Shown here: piece after piece, positions 9,777 to 22,582 of the stretch
Numbering within the stretch: the stretch's first letter is position 1
Layout: every line of letters begins with the position of its first letter
Source of the DNA: Erythroxylum novogranatense
Taxonomy: Eukaryota; Streptophyta; Magnoliopsida; Malpighiales; Erythroxylaceae
Length of the DNA: 64,000 nt
Assembly: GCA_029891385.1 (NCBI GenBank)
Contig: CM057231.1
Location: forward strand, 20,987,300-21,051,299
Reading direction: 5' to 3'
The notes under the pieces: model-generated
The model's database searches: none
What the model was told of the DNA's origin: nothing
Seen by the model: only the letters and a program-made list of their open reading frames with translations
Program-made: the position numbers and the translations under genes

Positions 9777-12463
9777 TTAGGTTAAATCTTGCATGAAATT
9801 TTCAGGTTTTAGTGGGTGAATGATTCAAATTTTTCTTGGTTTTTGTGCTTCAAAGTGTCATACCTTTGCTCTTGCTTGAACTTGAAGATTTTCACTTGCA
9901 CTTACATGTTTTAGTTCCAAAAACAAAACTTTTGAAAAACACAAAAAGATATTTTCGTTTTTGCATGTTTTTGCACCTTAAGTGTTTAGTTTTTTCTTTT
10001 GATCTCCCAATGATTGATAAGAATATGAGTATTATAGGTGAGAGTTAATCTGTGATATTTGAATCATGAACTTGATGAATGAGTTTTTATGTGAGTTTTA
10101 AGCTTGATAGCTTTTGGATTGATTTTGAAACTACATTGTGTTAACTTAATAGATGATTGTCCCATGTGAGCTTTTGAACCTTCAACGCAATTCTTTGATG
10201 TGTGTTCATTCAATACTTTGTATCTATAGAACTTGCTTGATATCTTGTTGAGACTATACTTTTACATGCATGCATGAAGATGATAAAGGCAATTAGGATT
10301 TTAACCACTTGACCAAAAAGTCAACCCAAAGCATGTTATCCACTAGTGAGCCCATTTGAACTTATTATCTATTCTTTGCTTTACCATGTTTAACTAAACC
10401 TTTTCTTAATTGATTTATCTTTCTAACCCTTATCATGGTTAGTAGAGCATGCTTGTTGAGTTAAACTTGTGAAGGTTGCGCATATAGGAATATCAGTGGT
10501 ATATGACTTGTATTGTACATGTTGTCAATGGGGAAGGAATCGAAAAAAAGAAGAAACAAAAAGAAAAAAAATGAAAAAGTTTGAGGCCAAGAAGCGAAAA
10601 GAAAGAAAAGGATTCCCCATGTGCTTGATTGATAAATGTTTGGAGAATGAAAGTTCAAAGAAAAAAAAACAAAGAGAGATGTGCTTAATTGTTTGATGAT
10701 ATGCAGGATGCGCACATATGTATTATTGATTACCTGTTATGCTCTACTCACTTTGATACTTAGCCTTTTCTTACCTTTCTTTTACCTTACCCCTAACCCA
10801 GCCAAGTTGCATCCTTGTTTAAGACCTTTTGATTTATGTTGTACATGTAATACTTAGTAGTGTATTCAAGATTGAAGAGCAAGCCTATGGTAGAGCATTG
10901 CATTGTTTGAATTTATGAGAGTTAAAATACATTTGAGCCATAAACACATGAGTGTTGGAGTGTATGACAATGAGAGGACCTATTATTTTGACATGGTGTA
11001 GATTTCCTCTAAATCTATTGTGCTATCTTGCTTGGCTCTTATATTTAAAGTGAGTTCATTATTTTTATGGATTAAATGTCGCGGGTTCTAAATAATTAAG
11101 CAGCAGGCATGAAGCAGCAGGCACGTGGGACTCTAAATAAATAAGGGCAACAAATGAATTAAAGAGTAGAAGGCAGCCAAGAGAGTCACGCAAGAGAGGA
11201 TTTACAATTAATTAAAATCAATAGCACTAGTGGGCCAGCACATTAAAGGGACAAAATTAACGCAACATACAAGGGAGACTAAGTTGAGTAGACGGCTGGA
11301 CCTAGGGAAAGAAGAGGGGCCCATATCATTTAAGGGAACAAAAACCTAGGGAGCAAAAAGGAGGGAGTGACGGCAACTTGGAAAAAATGAGAGCTTTTAG
11401 AGACTATTTTGGAGATAACAAGAAGTGACGACTGCAGCAGCTATAGGGATTGAATTTCTTTGAGAACAGCGTTGCACTTGGAAAGCAGAAGAGAATAGTG
11501 GACGGTAGTGGCTTTAGGCTTGAGCGAATTTGACATTTTCACTATTATTAAAGGCACAACAATGGGCAGCATCTCAGGAGTGGAGGCTTGTTTCGTAACA
11601 GTGAAGTGAACTCCATTTTTATTTGTCAATTTCATTTATAAGAGATAGAGACTAGTACTATGTGTAGCTAATTTTTAATCTAGACAAGGTACTTTACATT
11701 TGATGCATATAGTTCGTGAGACTCCTATAGTTTAATTGTTTTCGTTTATTTCTTATGTTTATTTAATCTTTGCGCTTGATCGATTTATTGTTGTTGAGTT
11801 TGTTGATTAATAAGGCCTGATAATTGATTGACTTGATAATAAATTGCCGAATAAATTAGTTAATCCGTGATTGTTGTCTATCGAGTAGCGAATTAATTTC
11901 AATTAAGAAATTAATGAGATTAAATAATTTAGTCTAAATAGATTGCGGCTTTTCCGATTCTGTTGGCTAAGACGAGGGTCCATTAGAGCCTACCGCTGCC
12001 ATAGATTATATTCTGCGGAGCTTTACTCGGGAATAGTCTAATTTGTTAGGGTAATAATCTGCGGAGCTTTACTCGAGGTTATCGAATAATTACGAATGGA
12101 TTGGTAGATTTGTGCTGTTTACGGTCTGCTATAACTTTGTCCATAGGAATGAACGAAATTTATATTTTTGAGTCTATGATCGAATTACAGTATCAAATGG
12201 GAGAGTACCTTGGCTAGGCTTTTCTTTATATTGTTTTCAATCTTTATTTTTAATTTCCTTCGACGTGATTTCATGTTTTAAAATTAATCATTCCCAAATC
12301 AATTATTTTCATTATTTTTATTTCGTCTGTTTATTTTTATTTTTAGATTTCACACAAATAAGCAATTATTACATTGGTCTCTGTGGTTCGACCCTATTCA
12401 TCACTTTACTCGCTTAAGTGTTCTAGAGTATGAATTTATTTTTGTTAGTTTGACACGCCATCA
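9777..12463 (+). mobile_element. Athila 3' non-coding region and probable 3' LTR
   Basis: There is no convincing coding here. The stretch 10530-10680 is very purine-rich (AAAGAAAAAAAATG, AAGCGAAAAGAAAG). A phrase TCTGCGGAGCTTTACTCG occurs twice, near 12010 and 12057. CTCTGTGGTTCGACCC at about 12378-12393 and the end ...CACGCCATCA at 12463 fit the 3' end of an Athila/Tat LTR. The LTR start cannot be placed because no second copy exists in the window. Confidence 0.5.
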
Positions 12464-13000
12464 GTAGATATATGGGTAAGTTTACTATAATAAGGGTTGC
12501 TCCTTTAAAGTTATTCCAGCTCTCTCCACCTTTGAAGTTAATGTCCTTGACATTAGTATTAAATGGAATCCGTAATCTAAGATCATTCAACTCCTCCATT
12601 AGGTATAAAGGGCCTAGAGTACACAATTGTCAAATCAAAACCAAGTTTTCATACCATTACCTATAATACTTTTGAATGAAGAGCTCAGTTGGTCCCTCAA
12701 TCTTAACATTTCGATTAAACTCCAAAAGTTCTTTTTATTGGTTTTTAAGATATGTAGTTGTTGTTGTAGCCACATATGCTTATTCTATGAAAAATTATTT
12801 ATTACAAAATATAAATAGCATACCATAATTCTTGATAGTAATTATTATGGTGGCTTTGACACAAGCTCTAATATGCTTATGTGTAAGGCTACATCTGCAA
12901 ATCTTTATTCTAGACAAGAATATGCCCTAGTATACAACTGTATGTGAGGTCGTGTTCACCCAGGATATAACATGATTGTGTCTAAGATTATGTTCAATCA
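12464..13000. other. Non-coding interval, nothing recognised
   Basis: AT-rich sequence between the inferred Athila end and the tandem repeats. Short open frames on both strands overlap each other and show no known motif. Confidence 0.5.
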
Positions 13001-14804
13001 ATTATATTTCTTCATTATAATTCGACGTGCAGAATTCTTCAACTCTTGGCTAAAATCACTCATAAATTTTTTTTCTAAACGATTACCTAAAACCTCCAAT
13101 AAAACCAATTGCAATATCAAATGAAGGTAATGTATTAAAAAAATTAGAAAAATGCCAAGTAAAACATTTATATGCCACATGCTTCTCACTTAGGCGAGTT
13201 TTAAGTACTAGTAATGGGAACCCACCCAAGAATAAACCTAAAGAACCCATGAACAAGATTAAAATGTTTCCAAAAAAGCTAAATCAAATTATGAGGAACT
13301 GAGATATTGATTATGGAGAATTAAGAACCAGTTCCATAAAGTGTTTAAATGCTACATTGAAAGAATTCTTTAATTAGTTTTGAAGTTCAAGGGAATTCTT
13401 TAATTAGTTTTGAAGTTCAAAGAAGAACAAGAGATAATGAAAGATATCCTAATTACAAGTGTAACAAGGATTTTTACTTAAATTAAAATACTAAATAGTA
13501 ATACAAGAATTGGAACTTTAATAGTTCTTATTTAACTAGGAAACTAATTACTGATTCTACTATAATTAGGACTCTAGTAGAGCACTTTAATTAAGACTAT
13601 AAGAATTTTACTTTAATCAAGTATATTTCTCCATTGTAATTCGACGTGCAAAATTCTTCGACTCATGGCTAAAATCACTCATAATTTTTTTTTTTCTAAA
13701 CAATTACCTAAAACCTGCAATAAAACCAATTGCAATATCAAATGAAGGTAATGTATTAAAGAAAATTTAGAAAAATGCCAAGTAAAACATTTGTATGCCA
13801 CATGCTTCTCACTTAGGCGAGTTTTAAGTACTAGTAATGGGAACCCACCCAAGAATAAACCTAAAGAACCCATGAACAAGATTAAAATGTTTCCAAAAAA
13901 GCTAAATGAAATTATGAGGAATTGAGATATTGATTATGGAGAATTAAGAACTAGTTTCGTAAAGTGTTTAAATGCTACATTGAAAGAATTCTTTAATTAG
14001 TTTTGAAGTTCAAGGAAGAACAAGAGATAATGAAAGATATCCTAATTACAATTGTAATAAGGATTTTTACTTAAATTAAAATACTAAATAGTAATACAAG
14101 AATTGGAACTTTAATAGTTCTTATTTAACTAGAAACTAATTACTGATTCTACTATAATTAGGACTCTATTATAGCACTTTAATTAAGACTATAAGAATTT
14201 TACTTTAATCAAGTATATTTCTTCATTGTAATTCGATGTGCAGAATTCTTCGACTCATGGTTAAAATCACTCATAAATTTTTTTTTCTAAACAATTACCT
14301 AAAACCTCCAATAAAACCAATTGCAATATCAAATGAAGGTAATGTATTAAAGAAAATTTAGAAAAATGTCAAGTAAAACATTTGTATGCCACATGCTTCT
14401 CACTTAGTCGAGTTTTAAGTACTATTAATGTGAACCCGCCCAAGAATAAACCTAAAGAACCCATGAACAAATTAAAATGTTTCCAAAAAAAGCTAAATCA
14501 AATTATGAGGAACTGAGATATTGATTATGGAGAATTAAGAACCAGTTTCATAAAGTGTTTAAACGCTACATTGAAAGAATTCTTTAATTAGTTATGAAGT
14601 TCAAGGAGAATAAGGGATAATGAAACATATCCTAATTACAAGTTTAACAAGGATTTTTAGTTAAATTAAATTACTAACTAGTAATACAAGAATTGGAACT
14701 TTAACAGTTCTTATTTAACTAGGAAACTAATTACTGATTCTACCATAATTAGGACTCTAGTAGAACACTTTAATTAAGACTATAAGAATTTTACTTTAAT
14801 TAAG
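13001..14804. repeat. Three tandem copies of a roughly 600-bp unit
   Basis: The unit runs from TATATTTCTTCATTGTAATTC to TTTACTTTAATCAAG. Equivalent ATTCGACGTGC-type positions fall at 13020, 13639 and 14231, giving periods of about 619 and 592 bp. The first unit is longer because it holds a 30-bp internal duplication (13374-13430). The copies differ by scattered substitutions and small indels. On the minus strand all copies preserve most of a short peptide-like stretch (for example GSLGLFLGGFPLLVLKT at 13810-13870), which I do not recognise. No transposon termini are evident at the edges. Confidence 0.85.
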
Positions 14805-16330
14805 ATTCCTAATGTCAAAAGAAAAGTACCACCTTTAGGGCTTTTCCTAATAAAGCTAGAATTTAACTCCATAATAAGTTCTAATCTAAATAGGAAATTA
14901 GTAAACAATTATAAAACAATATTAAACATATTTTTGATTTATAATTAAGTAAAATATTTCCTAATTATAATAAAATAAGTAATGATCCATGAAATTGGCT
15001 CTAATTTCATTGGGTCCAATAAGCATCCGAAAATGGATTTGATGTGCTATTTGAAGCTTGTCTTGTATATGTATCTTAATTAGCCTATTTAATTTAAGAT
15101 AATACCGTATTTGTAATATCTTCTAGTATTTGCACCCTTAAAATCACTTATCAGTCAAGTGATTCGAATTAATTTTGAACAACTTAAAAGTAAGGTTATT
15201 TGAACTTTTATTTTAAAAGAAGTGTTCATATAAAATAGAATCAAAAATTAAAATAAGGAATAGATAATATTATCAAGTTATTATCAAAACATTATCTGTA
15301 AGAATATTAATTTTATCATAATATTATCATAAAAATCATATATTATAATCTTTATTTTAAATTTTAATAATTATTTTGTTTTATCATAAAATATTCATAA
15401 TTATTTAATTATTAATAATTTTATAAATTATTGAAAAATAATTTTAGTTAATTATTTATAAAATACAAAATATTTTAATTAATTATTTACAAAATAAATT
15501 ATATAAGTAAAATATTCCTTATTATTATTCTTAATATTTGATATTAAATACTACTATAAGCATTAATTATATTTAATCTCATTCTTAATGATAACATACC
15601 AATCATGTATAATTGGTAATTTCATTTTATTTTAATTCTCTTTTTTATGTATATTCTTATTTTTATTCCTATTATTTCATTACTAATTACCAATTGAAAC
15701 CTAAGTTTTAATTCCTTAAATAATTTATTTAAGCGACATAATTTATTATATGCACTAAAATTACATGTGCCCTTGTGATTCTAACAAGATCCTCACCCAA
15801 CACTTCTTGTTTACTATAGTTGGTTAACAATATGGCTATAATTGATGGACTTCAATTTTTAAATATAGACAACAAATGTGTCCTACACAGAGAAGATTGT
15901 GAAAATAGAGATTACCTAATTTTTCAATTACCTTTTTTAGAGAGAATATGGGAAAGAGTTAAAGAGAAGATTAGACGGGGATTCGCTCATTGACCATACT
16001 CGGGAAATTAAGAAATATAAAGACTAAAACAAAAGGAGATAAGGATATTTACATTATCAGCTCGTTTAAATTAAGAAGTGATGAATACCCGATCATGAAA
16101 ATAAGAGAATTGACTTTTCTCTCCAATGAACTTCGTAATCGTAACAAGCATATTGGTAGAGCATGAAATCTAGACAAAACTATCATATGCACAATCATAA
16201 ACACGCAACGCTAAATCGTTAAGAGGAGAAAATAGATTAGGCAGTTACTGAAAGATGAAGAAGTCCCGTAGCTGCTCTGTTGAAGTCGTCCCATTGGAAG
16301 ACTAGGAGGCATCGAACAGCGCCTTTTCAT
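14805..16330. other. AT-rich intergenic sequence
   Basis: Extremely AT-rich, especially 15200-15760, with many short TTATAAT/ATTATAA palindromes. There are no sustained reading frames, no element termini and no RNA gene that I can identify. The last 60 bp before the hAT element (16265-16322) are less AT-rich and could be distal promoter of the downstream hydrolase gene. Confidence 0.5.
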
Positions 16331-17990
16331 TAGGGGTGTTAAAAAAAATCCGTGAACCTGTGAACTGAATTTGAACTGTATGAACCGAACTCAGAATAAG
16401 GTTAACCAACTCGAAAAATCGTGCTTCATTGTTGTGCTCGTGTTTAACTTCAGCTTCTGGTTAATCCGAACCTAAACCGCACTTATAAGTAGCTAACCGA
16501 ATCAACTCGATTTATAGGTTAAGGTTTAAACTCGAACTCGAAATACCTAAAAACTATCATATATTTAGATACAATATAAAATGATATCAATAATAATAAA
16601 TTCACTAATATTTACTATATTAATTATTGAGTGAAAAAAAAGAAAAGGAAAAAAACTACTTTACTTCTATGTTATTAAATGTTAATATTAAACATTGTTA
16701 TTATAAGTAACAACTAATGCATAACACTCAATACTTCTACTTCAAATAGTAATTAATATGTGTCAAAGTTATTGATCAAGTATTAAACTATTAATAAAAA
16801 CATTCAATAGGCTAAAATAATATAATCGCTTAGAGATTACTTAAAGAAATTAATGTATAAAACACATTTATTAAAAATCCTACAATTTTAGTTTTTAAGG
16901 CACATATATTAGTTTAGTTATTCACTAGATATTATAAACATTAAACTAGCAAGTAATACTTGATTCTAAAAAATATATAATATAGTTGTTAATAAATAAT
17001 AAGAATATAATAATATTGTCTTGTATAAATACAAACATAGTTTTATTTATTAAAATGAATGAAAATGAGTTGATTTAGTAATAGACTATGGGATTGTATT
17101 TTTTATACGGTTATGCTTTTTATAATATAATATTTAAAGTTTTAACTATGATATTAATTGCATTTTCTACACTAAGTTGCAATAAGAAGAATGATACTTT
17201 TGTGCTTATTAGTTTTTATTATTATTATTTATTTTAACATGAAAAATAAGATTTAATGATGTTAGAAGAATAGTTTTATTATTTTTTAATCAATGAGATC
17301 TATTAGAGCGATTCGTTCCTTCACTATTATATTTGAGTCGACTTTTAATACAAGAGGTCGAGTCTTGATTCATTTCGTAGCTCTCTTACTCCCAAGATGG
17401 TGGAGACTTTTGTTTGTAGACAAGATTGGTTGAAAAATCATGTGCTCCTCTTTACGTGGAAGAGAGACTTGAAAACTTGAACAAATTGAATCGCATAATC
17501 TAATTTACTTTACCTTGTTTTAATATACAAATAAATAAAAAATTCTTTTTCAATTAAAAAGAAATAAAGAGTCTAACTCTTTTTTTTTATTTTCTATAGA
17601 TGTGGCTTCATGTATAATGTGAATCATCCTACCATTCTATTCAAAGAATAATTGTTTAATATTTTATCTTTTTCTAGTATGGATCTTTTATAAGACATTG
17701 TTTGGCTTATTTTTACTTTGCTTTGGTTTAACATATTGGATTAATCTTTGATGGATTTTATATGCATACTTTTATGAATAATTTATATTTTTCATCAATT
17801 TTTTTATAATTTTTATCATATATATTGATATGAATAGGTTTTGGTTACCCTGATAACCGAACCTGAAAATAGGTTAACCAATCATATAGGTTCTTTAGGT
17901 TCGGGTTCGTGAAATTGTCGAACCTAACATTCAGGTTCAGGTTCAGGTTATTTGTGAACGGGTCAGGTTATCCTACCATGAACACCCCTA
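16331..17990. mobile_element. Non-autonomous hAT-like DNA transposon
   Basis: The ends are TAGGGGTGTT (16331-16340) and AACACCCCTA (17981-17990), a perfect 10-bp terminal inverted repeat. Subterminal regions carry many copies of GAACCTGAA/AGGTTCGGGTT on both strands, as hAT elements often do. The flanking octamers CTTTTCAT (16323-16330) and CTTTCCAC (17991-17998) match at 6 of 8 positions, consistent with an aged 8-bp target duplication. The interior is AT-rich with no transposase reading frame. Superfamily assignment rests on the duplication length and end type. Confidence 0.75.
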
Positions 17991-17998
17991 CTTTCCAC

Positions 17999-18006
17999 TA
18001 TAAATA
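17999..18006 (+). promoter_or_regulatory. Candidate TATA box of the downstream hydrolase gene
   Basis: TATAAATA lies in otherwise unrepeated sequence between the hAT element and the copia element. Removing the copia insertion would put it about 180 bp upstream of the ATG at 22909, a plausible distance for a core promoter with a short leader. The assignment is inference. Confidence 0.4.
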
Positions 18007-18113
18007 ATGAAATCCCATTTGATAGAGACTATGACACGTGGCTACTAGCCATTATAACTTTTGGTCTGTGTAAGGTTGCATGGTTAATTTGGTTCTTCTA
18101 TGTTCACTTTTCG
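18007..18113 (+). other. Short host-sequence segment upstream of the copia element
   Basis: About 107 bp of non-repeated sequence ending TTTCG, which pairs with TTTCC after the right LTR (22839-22843) as a near-perfect 5-bp target duplication. It probably belonged to the 5' leader or proximal promoter of the hydrolase gene before the insertion. Confidence 0.5.
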
Positions 18114-18365
18114 TGTTGGAATATATAATCAAACAAAGTGAAAAACAGAGTTAGATAGGTAAATACAGAAAAACACTCTGTTATTTCTGTTTTCTATATC
18201 CATAAGAATAAATATCAAATACCTATATATATAGGCTTACACAGCAACAAACTAAGCATCAAATAAGGGCCAGCTACGCCCATTATTAACAACTTACGAA
18301 AACTATGCTACAAGAAAAGTAGACCTGGTCAACAACAAATATTAACTTTGAATCATTCTCTAATA
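18114..18365 (-). repeat. 3' LTR of the copia element
   Basis: Matches 22583-22838 almost throughout (for example CAAACAAAGTGAAAAACAGA and GGCTTACACAGCAACAAAC). On the minus strand it starts TATTAGAGAATG and ends CCAACA. The start TATT departs from the usual TG; the sister LTR starts TATTGGAG. Confidence 0.92.
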
Positions 18366-18402
18366 GCCTCCGTTGATTCAAAGTCACATACACCCAGTAG
18401 CA

Positions 18403-18490
18403 TCCTAAAATAGCAGAACTTTTCTTTGGATGAGGTCTTTGTCAACTCCTAAAATAGCATAACTTTTCTTTGGATGAGGTCTTTGTCAAT
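18403..18490. repeat. 44-bp direct duplication at the end of copia pol
   Basis: TCCTAAAATAGCAGAACTTT (18403) recurs as TCCTAAAATAGCATAACTTT (18447), and each copy continues to GATGAGGTCTTTGTCAA. The first copy lies just after the pol stop codon (minus strand) and repeats the last 14 or so codons of RNase H. Confidence 0.9.
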
Positions 18491-21400
18491 GCATCAGCTA
18501 CTTGCTCATGACTACTGCAGTACTTTAAGGATATCTCTTCTCTTAGAACTAAACCACGAATAAAATGATATCGTATATCGATATGCTTTGTTATGCTATG
18601 GAAGGTTAGATTCTTCGTCATGTAAATTGTTGCTTTATTATCACAAAATATCTCTGTAGATCCTTCTTGCGTCTGTTGAAGATCAGCTAATATCCTCCTC
18701 AGCCAAATGGCTTGACAAGCTGTTGAAGTTGTAGAAATGTACTCTCCTTCTGAAGTTGAAAGTGTCGTTGTTGCTTGCTTCTTTGAGCTCCAAGTGATTG
18801 CTCCAGACCCCAAGGTGAATACATTTGTTGAAATACTGCTTCGATCATCCAATGAACTTGCCCAATCACTATCTGTAAACCCATGCAATCTGCAGTTGGA
18901 AGTTTTCGAATAACAAATTCCATACTCTATCGTTCCAGCTATGTAACGCAAGATCCTTTTTGCTGCGCCATAATGAATCTTTGAGGGTTCCTGCATAAAC
19001 CGTGAAATAACACCAACAGCAAATGTTATGTCGGTCGTGTATGTGTTAAATAAATCAATCCCCCAACTAAGCTTCTAAACCTTTTAGTATCTGCAGTCTC
19101 TGACCCATCTCCATGCTTTAGTTTTTCATTGATGCTCATTGGTGTAACTCCAGGATTACATGTAAACATGTCAAACTTGTTAAGTAAAACTCTGGCATAT
19201 TTCCTTTGCGCAATAAAAATCCCATCTTTAGCTTGGTGAACTTCAAGACCAAGAAAGTAATGTAACAAACTCATATCTGACATTTCAAACTCATATCCAT
19301 CATCTGCGTTTTAAACTCATTCACAAGAGAATTTGAAGAACCAGTATAAATTATATCATCAACATAAAGGCAAACAATAAGGAAATCATTTTTACCTTTC
19401 TTCTTTACATACAAGGTCGGTTCATTCTCACTTCTTTCACACACCTTTTCTTGAAAATAACCATCAATCTTACTGTACCAAGCTCGGAGAGCTTGTTTCA
19501 GCCCATAGAATGCCTTCCTCAGCTTGTATACCTTTGTCTCTTTGCCTTGCAAAATGAACCCTTCTGGTTGTGCTACATAGAATTCTTCACGTAAATCTCC
19601 ATTCAAGAATGTCGATTTTACATTAAATTGAAAAATTGACCAGTGCAATTGAGCTGCCAAAGCTAAAACAATTCTCACAGTTTCAAAGCGAGCTATCGGA
19701 GAGAAAGTTTCTTCGAAATTAATATCTTGTTGCTACATGTACCCTTTTGTCACAAGGCGCGCTTTATATTTTTGTATGCTTCCATCTGCAGCAAATTTGG
19801 TTTTGAAAATCCATTTTAAACCAATTATATTCTTGCCTTCTGGTACATCAACCATCTCCCAAGTCCCATTTTTCTCTATAGCTTTAATCTCTTCCACCAT
19901 TGCTTTCCGCCATTCTTCTTTTTCATTAGCTTCAAAAAAATTGATAGGATATGAAACAGTGAGAGCAAATTGACAAGATTCATATATGTCAGTTAAGGAC
20001 CTATAACCCCTTGGCGGTGTTTTATTTGAAGAATCATCAGCTATAGATGAAGAATGTTTGCTTGATGTTGGTATGGTGGTCGAAGTTGTCTGGCTTGATG
20101 AAATGGAGGAAATTGTATGATCAGGTGCATTGTTCTCAGACACGATGTCAACAGGTATGGAATTCTTTTGTTGCGGTTCTTCTTCACTCCAATTCCAACT
20201 TGCTTTCTCATCGAATATTACATCTCTTCTGATTAAAATCTTTCCACAAATAGGATTATACAACCGTTATGCTTTGGATTGAGTACAATAACCAGTAAAG
20301 ATGCATTTCTCATATTTTTTGTCAAGCTTTTGACGAGCTTGAGAATTTATCAAAGCATAAGCAACACTTCCAAAAACTCGTAAATGACTTACAATCAGTT
20401 TCCTTTCATGCCAAGATTCGTAGGGAGTTCGATTCATGACAGCCCTTGTTGGTGATATATTTAGCAAATAAATCGATGTTGTTACAGCTTCTGCCCAAAA
20501 TTGATTCGAGAGTCCTTTCGATTGTAGCATACTTCTTGCCATCTCCACCACAGTTCGATTTTTTCATTCGGCCACACCGTTATGCTCCGGAGTATAAGGA
20601 GTTGTTAATTCCCTATGAATGCCATTTTCTTCGCAATACAAATTGAATTCATTGGATAAACTCTCCGCCTCTATCTGTGCGCAGCGTTTGGATGTAGTAG
20701 CCACTTTGTTTTTCCACCATAGCTTTAAATTTTTGAAATTTGCTAAAAGTTTTAGATTTGTTTTCAAGGAAGTACACCCAACTCATGCGGCTATAATCAT
20801 CTGTAAACAACAAGAAATATTGACTTCCACAAAAAGATTTCATTTGCATAGGTCCACATAAATCTGTATGAATCAATTCTAAACGTTGTCCAGCTCTCCA
20901 AACTTTTCCAACAGGAAATGGTTTTCTAGTTTGTTTACCATAAATGCACCCCTCACATAAATCAATAGATTTGATTTTGGGTAATCCAAGAACCGTACCT
21001 TTGTCACTCAACAATTGCAACCCTTTAATATTCAGTTGTCCATATCTTAAATACCATAGTTGTGAATCATCCATTGTACTTGCAGCAAGAGCACAGTTTT
21101 GCAAGCATGAAACATCTTGTTTGGTGTCATATTGATACGAATGTTGATGCCTGATTTCTTATTGCTAATCATACAAACATCTTCATCAAATAAAACAAAA
21201 TATCCACTAGCCAATAATTGCCCAATGCTTAACAAATTATTGCCTAAGTCAGGTACAAAATTAACATCATGTAAAAGTTTGATTTTACCGGTGCTAGTGA
21301 CAAGTCCAACTGTGCCTTTGCCCTCAACTTGCATATCTTTATTGTTTCCAAGCTGAACCTTGATCTTCTATGTTTCATCGAGCCCCTGGAATAAAGATTT

Positions 21401-22522
21401 CGTTCCTGTCATATGATTCGAACAATCGCTATCTACGAACCATAAATCACTCGGTTTTTTATTGGAATCAAAAAATGCCATAAAGAGTTTGTTGTCTTCT
21501 TCATTTTCTCCTACAACATTCACACTTTGATCTTTGTACCAACAATCATCGAGTGCATCCCCATACCTGTAGCAATGATTACATTGTTCAGTCACCATAT
21601 TCATTGTCTGATTTCGGTACCAACAATTAGCCTGAACATGTCCAAATCTGTTACAATGATAACATTGAATATTTTTTGTGCTGCCTTGCTCGCTGTATTT
21701 TTTTGTGTTTTCATGCTCGTTGGACTGCCTTTGTCCTCTGCCTCTACCATTATTGCGACCATGGCCTAGAAAGCCTCATCTTCTTCCTCTTCCTCTACTT
21801 GCAAAATTGACATTAGTCTCTTGTACTTGAAACGCCTTTTCTTCCTTTTCATGCAATCTGTTAATTATGGACTCTTGAGATTGAAGAGACCCCATTAGTT
21901 CATCAATTAAAAGAATATCCAAATTCTTTGCTTCTTCTATAGCAGCTACCACATGGTCAAATTTTGATGTCAAACTCCTGAAAATTTTTGCAACAATTGT
22001 TGCATCTGAAATTTGTTCACCATAAGACAGCATTTGACTTACTATTGTCATGCTTCTTGACAAAAAATCATTGATTAACTCATCATTTTTCATATTCAAA
22101 GTTTCAAATTCACGCCGTAAAGTTTGAAGTTTTACCACCATAACTCTGTCATCGCCTTTGAACTCCTTCTGTAAAATTGACCATGCTTCATGTGATGTTG
22201 ATGCTGATGCAATCCGAGAAAAAATTGTTTCATGAACAGCTTGCTGAATTATGAAGAGTGCTTTGGCGTCTCTCCTTTTTGTCTCCTTAAGTTGTTCTTT
22301 AACTGCTACATCAAGTTCTTCTTCAATTGCAGGATTAGGCTCTAGAATATCAACAAATCCATATTTAACCAAATCCCATAGCTCTTGAGATCTGAGCAAT
22401 GTTTTCACCTTGATACTCCACCATTCGTATTTTTGACTGTTGAAAATCGGTAAGAGAGGTTGCAAGGAGGAGAAACCAGAAGAGAAGCCAACTGTTGTCA
22501 TATTGTCTTTATACTCTCTCAC
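18442..22522 (-). pseudogene. Copia gag-pol polyprotein with stops and frameshifts
   Basis: Translation starts at the ATG at 22522 (MREYKDNMTTVGF). Gag follows, with a UBN2-type core (LWDLVKYGF, REFETLNMKNDELINDF). One CCHC knuckle reads CYHCNRFGHVQANC (about 21631-21675); a second, CNHCYRYGDALDDC, has lost its His. The GAG-pre-integrase and integrase blocks are LWYLRYGQLNIKGL, LCEGCIYGKQ, HTDLCGPM, RTDRGGEF and PEHNGVAE. RT has WIFKTKFAADGSIQKYKARL and the catalytic LYVDDIIYTGSS; RNase H has the ADALTKTSSKEKL end. Lesions on the minus strand: TGA 21776, TAG 21368, frameshift near 21095, frameshift near 20670, TGA 20564, TAA 20267, TAG 19733, frameshift near 19275, frameshift near 19030. The catalytic residues seen are intact, so it decayed recently. 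Confidence 0.92.
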
Positions 22523-22566
22523 TCAAGTACATGTTTAACCCAAATACCCAAAGCACTCAACCTAGT

Positions 22567-22578
22567 GCTCTGATACCA
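22567..22578 (-). other. Primer-binding site of the copia element
   Basis: GCTCTGATACCA is the exact complement of TGGTATCAGAGC, the initiator-Met tRNA primer site of plant copia elements. It lies 4 bp inside the 5' LTR boundary at 22583. Confidence 0.9.
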
Positions 22579-22582
22579 AGAT

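Larger units (their letters stand above)
2124..12463 (+). mobile_element. Athila-type Ty3/gypsy retrotransposon, 5'-truncated and decayed
   Basis: The order is gag, protease, RT, RNase H, integrase, an env-like third frame, a polypurine tract, then a long non-coding 3' part. This order, the extra frame, the protease motif DLGAS, the RT phrase [16 protein letters not shown] and the post-pol phrase TTGGGAGGCAACCCAA are Athila hallmarks. No 5' LTR, primer site or gag N-terminus is present: an LTR end abuts the gag reading frame at 2123/2124. The right boundary at 12463 (ends CA) is inferred from the typical LTR-end phrase CTCTGTGGTTCGACCC just before it. Several frameshifts and stops make the element inactive. 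Confidence 0.85.
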
